Position numbers and translations under genes: made by a program | Source: Sycobia sp. Sy_11 | Taxonomy: Eukaryota > Arthropoda > Insecta > Hymenoptera > Epichrysomallidae | Reading direction: 5' to 3' | NCBI GenBank assembly: GCA_018907035.1 | Contig: JACCIC010000005.1 | Span: forward strand, 997,501 to 1,061,500 | DNA length: 64,000 nucleotides | The notes under the pieces: model-generated | Told to the model about the DNA's origin: nothing | Database searches by the model: none | Seen by the model: only the letters and a program-made list of their open reading frames with translations | Shown here: one piece after another, positions 59,101 to 64,000 of the stretch | How the letters are laid out: the number at the start of each line of letters is the position of its first letter | Numbering within the stretch: position 1 is the first letter of the stretch

Positions 59101-61051
59101 AAACATAAATTCGGGGGAAAATGGTCGCATGTTTTGTTTATCGATGTCGGAGCTGGGTACTGAGATTTATTTAATATTTAAACCAAATTTGAGTTTTTCT
59201 TCCGCTTATAAGAGGTGTAAATACCGAAGGTCGCCGATTATCTTGAAAAAAAACAATATATAGTTTATTATACAATCGGCGAAAAATTATTGGTTCGGAA
59301 ATATGTACGGTATCGAATATTTCAAATAAAACAAACATATCAATTTTAAAATAATATACTTTAATCCGCTATTAAACTATGCATTTGTTTACATATATTG
59401 TGAGAAAGTTTTAAAGAGAATATCAAATAATCGAAACCATTTCTGTCAATGATCGTGACATATTTTTGACATATTTTTGAAAATTTAATGTTTTTGAAAA
59501 CAACATAATGTTAAAGACTGTAAAATTAATTTTAATTATGAATAATTTGATGGCATATGAATAAGAATGACAAAAGGTAAAAAAAGGCTTTACTCTACTT
59601 AATTACTGTAGTAATTTAGTTGCAAGCCATGGAAGCATTCAATTTTAAGATAAAAAGCAAGTCGATATTTAAATGCATTTGCATGCGTAGAAATAAATAC
59701 AAAGATTGTTGTCTTGTATTATTCCGTCGAAATTCCAATCTTAGTGTCATATTTTTTCACTTCCGCTTTGTCCATGAAATTGACTATGGGGCCAGGTCAG
59801 CAAAGATAGATTCTTACTTCAACAATTTAAAAACAAAAATCTTTCAGTAACCAGAAAACAAAAATGAAGTTTCATTTATTTGTCGAAAATTTAACGTTTT
59901 GTAACGAATTTTTGTTTTCGAATATTCGAATCGATCTCGAAGCAATGTATTTATCGATTTTGTGTCGAAGAATAGAAGAATAAAGTTCAAGTTAAATAAA
60001 ATTAACAAATTGAACATGGATATTCTCTAGTAATGACAAAGTGGTTTTATACAGAAAGGAAAGGGCAATGAACTGCAAGATGTTCGAACTGTCACATTCC
60101 AAGTCTGCGCCCTAATATCAATTTTAGAGATCTCCCAACATTATTTATCATTCATTAATTCTTCATTATTATCTCAGTTTCCTTGTAATAAATCCTTGGC
60201 AGGCCTCGGACTCCTTTTCCGCCCAACGCGGCCACAAGTAGGAATTCGACGCCTGATCACGCAGCTGACCCGTTCTACTTGATCTGCTCGCTAATCCCGT
60301 CTTAGCCTGGCACGAACCTGGCGTTATTATTTATAGACTTATCAGAATGGCTCTTTTTTGCAATTCGAACTCTTGCAATTAACAAAACCAATGGACGATT
60401 CATTTGTAAATATTTTTTCACAAGAACTTACGTTTTCATCAAAGAATCAGCGAAAATATAGTTGTGCACCTAGTAATCGTATATCGAAAAATTGGCTGCC
60501 AATTTGTCCCAGCGGCTATAATCTTTCGTGCCTTATTTACATTCGAAATAAAAGAAAAAATCTCGTTAAATTCTCGCCCGAAATTGGTTAGTAGCATGAA
60601 AAAAAAAATAAATAAAAGAATTTTCACATGATAAGAAATTTGTATATGAATAAATGCGCGAACGACGAGTATGACGACTCTCGCTGAATTTTGAGCGTCG
60701 CTCGCTAAAAAAAAAATAAATTACCATATGGTAACGAACATAGGGAATTACTTTTATAAAATTCGCCTCGACGAGAAGCTCTAGATCTGGCTCTTTTTTT
60801 CTACCTCGTTTACTCTTTTGCGGCATATTTTCTTTCGTACTTTATATAATCTCGGTTGCCACTCGCTTCATACCGGTTTTATCATTTGCTTTGCTTCTAT
60901 TTTCACAACTTCCGCCTGTGTTAGTTATCAAAAGATGCGACTGACTGAGCTGCTACAAAAAAGCTTTCAACTTAATGCAATTCCAAGAGTTTTAAATTTA
61001 AACTTTAACTTAATGCGCAAAGTATATGTACAGATATATGTATACATATAG

Positions 61052-61099
<48 letters not shown>

Positions 61100-64000
61100 A
61101 ACATTAAAACCCTCTTTTATGCGGTGCACTGTTAATCGTTTTTGAAACGTGAATAAAATTTTCATTTAAATAAAACTATTCCTTACAAAAATATAATAGT
61201 TTACCGAAAGAAAATATTTAATTATTGTACGGTTTACTTTTACATTATTTTTGGAAGCCATGAACAATTCACGAATTATTACAATACAATAGTATATGTT
61301 TATATTATATGTTATTTACATCAAAAGACGTTTAATTGTACATTAATAAAAAGAAAATGACACGTGTAAAGCAAATTATCAAGTTTGCTTTTAGCGAATT
61401 TTCACTAAATTTGAATAATTTTGCATGAATTAATTTTAAATTATAATATTACGAAATGTATAAATTATGATATAAGCTTTTCATTAAGTAATAAATGCAT
61501 ACTGAATTATTTCAATCATTTAATTATTTATCTAGTTAACAATTAATTATTAATAGTAAAGTCCATGCTTTTGATTTATCGCAACTAATGAATTTTAAGG
61601 TGCATTTGCTCGATGCAAATTTCATAATCTGCGTTCAAATGTATGTCCGGTTTTAACGGTATAAATGTTGTACGGTAGGATTCTCGAACCATAAATGATA
61701 GAAGAAATAATTTTATTTAACGACAGAAACCACGATTCATTTGAAATTAGTCGGTCCCTAAGCATCTCCATAAAAATTGTTCGATAACACGGAAAACACA
61801 GATGTCGCGATGAAAGCCGCGATTTTGCCCCGCGATATTTTGCTGCAACGCCTCTCACTTTCTAGACCCGTGCCTCCGAGCGTAATTTCACTGAGCATCG
61901 CCGTATCCTTTACATCCTCGTATACGTCGAGGAGAGAGGCAGAGAGCGATTGCCGATTTTACAAATGTTTGTCGCCGTTTTCAAGAATGTTTCTTTCGTT
62001 ATTATACGTATAGAACACCGATACCCTATGGAATCGTATACGGCTATTCGTAGGCGATTGCTCTCAAAGGAATCGAATTTCTTTGCCGCTGCACGCGGAA
62101 CGAGAAATTTTGCATTGCTGCGCTTTGCGAGCATCTACTCCCCCCTCCTCTCTCTCTCTCTCTCTCTCGTTCTCTCTTTCTGTGAGTGCGCGTGCACATG
62201 TGCGTTTGTGCGTATGGGTAGAAGAAATCGAATTCTCAGTTATGCGGATAATTAAATGAATGGGGAAGTAGCTATTTTTTTTCTTAATTTTCAGTTAAAA
62301 GCAAATAATTATAGATATATATATATCAATCGAACTACGATCGAAGAAGCCAGAAGCAGCGCGGAAGTTCTTCCCCTATAGTTTTTTATCGAAGTATATC
62401 CCGGACACGAGTATATAACTTTTATATGTATTAAGAAAGCTTGGAGAAAAGTATATTTTTAGCCGCGCGTGCTCCTTTTTCTGGAAAATAACCTACTGGG
62501 AAATCTAGCTTGATGCAGTATTAGAAAGAAAATTGTGCAAAAAAAATTTATTTTCGATAAGGAGCAAGTAATGATTCCCAGCCTTAAGGGGTAAAAGTGA
62601 AGGGACGTGAAGCAAATACGTCTGGTTCTCGTGCGAAATTGGAAAATGCGAACGATCGTAAAATAAAGAAATATAATTTTTTACATGTGACTTACGAAGA
62701 GCTTAATTATAATTGAAGATTTTTCATCATACTTTATATTTATATCATTATTTCTATATATATTATTTATGCTGTAATTATATGTAGTACGTTATTCTTT
62801 TATAGCTTCTGCGTCTTTGCGCAATTTAATGAACAGCCAAAACAGAAGGAACAAAAATAGCTTGTTTCTCGTCTGTTTATTGGCAATTCCAACAGCAGTA
62901 AGGGAAAATCAATTGAATACACGTTGGCTATTAATTAATGTTGTAAACAATTGAAATGTGCATTTATTTTTGTTTTTTAAAATTTTCTGAAACCCTATAT
63001 TGGGTATTGTAAGACGTCAAAAGTAATGAAAAAAAAATGGTATATAAATGCTATACTGTAAAGGACTATATAAATTATATACTCATAGTGATTTTTATTT
63101 TTATCAAATTAACTTGAAAAAAAACGATATAAACAAATTTTCATGATTAGGAAGGCGTTGCTCATTAATAAAATCGTATCCTGAGAATGTTTTAGTATTA
63201 TATGCTGAGAATTTATTTATTATTTTATTAAAGAATTTAATATTTATTCCACTTTTTTTGAAATATATAAATTTTAAAGAAAAATGTATAGAATACAAAA
63301 AATTTTTTTTCAAATATTCGAAATTCTCAGAAATATCATCATTCGTATGTTTTTTGGAGAGATACAATTCAAAAAATTTAAAAAGTTATTGAGATTTTCA
63401 GATCATCGAGTTTATGAAAATTAATAGAACTATTATTAGAAAAATTGAAGGAAAAAAGTCTCTGTACTTCAAGTGATGTTTCGTCCGATCAACAGTAGTG
63501 ATTTTTCAAAAATTATCCATTATAAAAGAAAAATGCTCATTATTTTTCGCGAACCAATACTTTGATACGAAGTACATATTTATATATGTATATGCCTCAC
63601 ATCTCTGTGAACTATGCGAATCAATACGATTTTGCCTACAGCTCAAATATAAAAAAAGAGACATTCCAAAAAGCCATGTAAATACATAAGCGCCGTCTTT
63701 TGCATTCTGAACACAATAAATTTTAATTGACATGCGATCTTTGTCTCTCATCATACAGGCACGTGGCCCACATCTTCCTTCATAGGTCTCGCTTAGTTAA
63801 AGTGATAGGAAGCAAAGTAGGGGAGGGGGGATTCTCCCCTCAAGCCAAAACGACCGGATTATCCGTCTGTACATGGTATATTTGGGATGTTCGCCAGATG
63901 CAATTGCGTCTCAATTCGAAATTTAGCACTGTCCACTCATATTATGGGCTTATGGAAGCATTTTCGATTGTGTATGTATACAAAAAAAGTCAAGTGCTCA
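59101..64000. other. AT-rich right end of the window, no gene recognised
   Basis: AT-rich with (TA)n at 61053-61094 and a GC-richer island near 61770-62250 that contains a CT-rich tract at 62147-62170. No open frame shows a recognisable domain; a minus-strand frame at 60566-60826 starts with basic residues but soon turns into AT-driven sequence. Confidence 0.5.
61053..61094. repeat. (TA)n microsatellite
   Basis: Pure TA tract in the right-end spacer. Confidence 0.95.

Noticed and set aside
60566..60826. Minus-strand frame starting MPQKSKRGRKKEPDLELL
   Set aside because: The first 25 codons look plausible, but the rest is AT-driven and no partner exon was found.

Overview
The window looks like nuclear DNA of an insect, perhaps a hymenopteran. 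Three multi-exon genes have GC-rich exons set in very AT-rich introns and spacers, with GT-AG splice sites, many long (TA)n and (GA)n microsatellites, and no operons or ribosome binding sites. The order assignment is an inference from composition only. The exon models below were built by hand from open frames, splice sites, intron phase and remembered family patterns; no alignment or search was run.

Layout. Positions 1-3.4 kb: AT-rich spacer and probable 3' UTR. Positions 3.4-14.1 kb, minus strand: a five-exon gene for a protein with three MATH (TRAF-like) domains and a coiled coil. Its frame reaches a TGA at 3934-3932 and then stays open for another 166 codons. Positions 14.1-18.35 kb: a divergent spacer. 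Positions 18.35-31.6 kb, plus strand: a five-exon, 609-residue TPR protein resembling ODAD4/TTC25. Positions 33.87-48.5 kb, plus strand: a seven-exon, 749-residue protein with clearer ODAD4/TTC25 similarity. Positions 48.5-64 kb: no convincing gene, apart from one doubtful 64-codon ORF; GC-richer islands lie in AT-rich DNA.

How the genes relate. ODAD4 (TTC25) is a subunit of the complex that docks outer dynein arms on ciliary and sperm-flagellar doublet microtubules. Two head-to-tail members suggest an old tandem duplication. The upstream copy keeps an N-terminal TPR pair that the downstream copy lacks, and the downstream copy keeps the next TPR, which the upstream copy seems to have lost. 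In insects the likely site of action is sperm tails and ciliated sensory neurons. No functional link between this pair and the MATH gene can be read from the sequence.

Main points for a second look: the in-frame TGA with its long open continuation (readthrough or alternative splicing); the diverged ODAD4-like tandem pair; a possible single-base frame break at the 5' end of the MATH gene; a small inverted-repeat element family; and a 42-base GC-rich near-perfect palindrome in an intron. I found no tRNA, rRNA, CRISPR array, virus-derived gene or transposase ORF.
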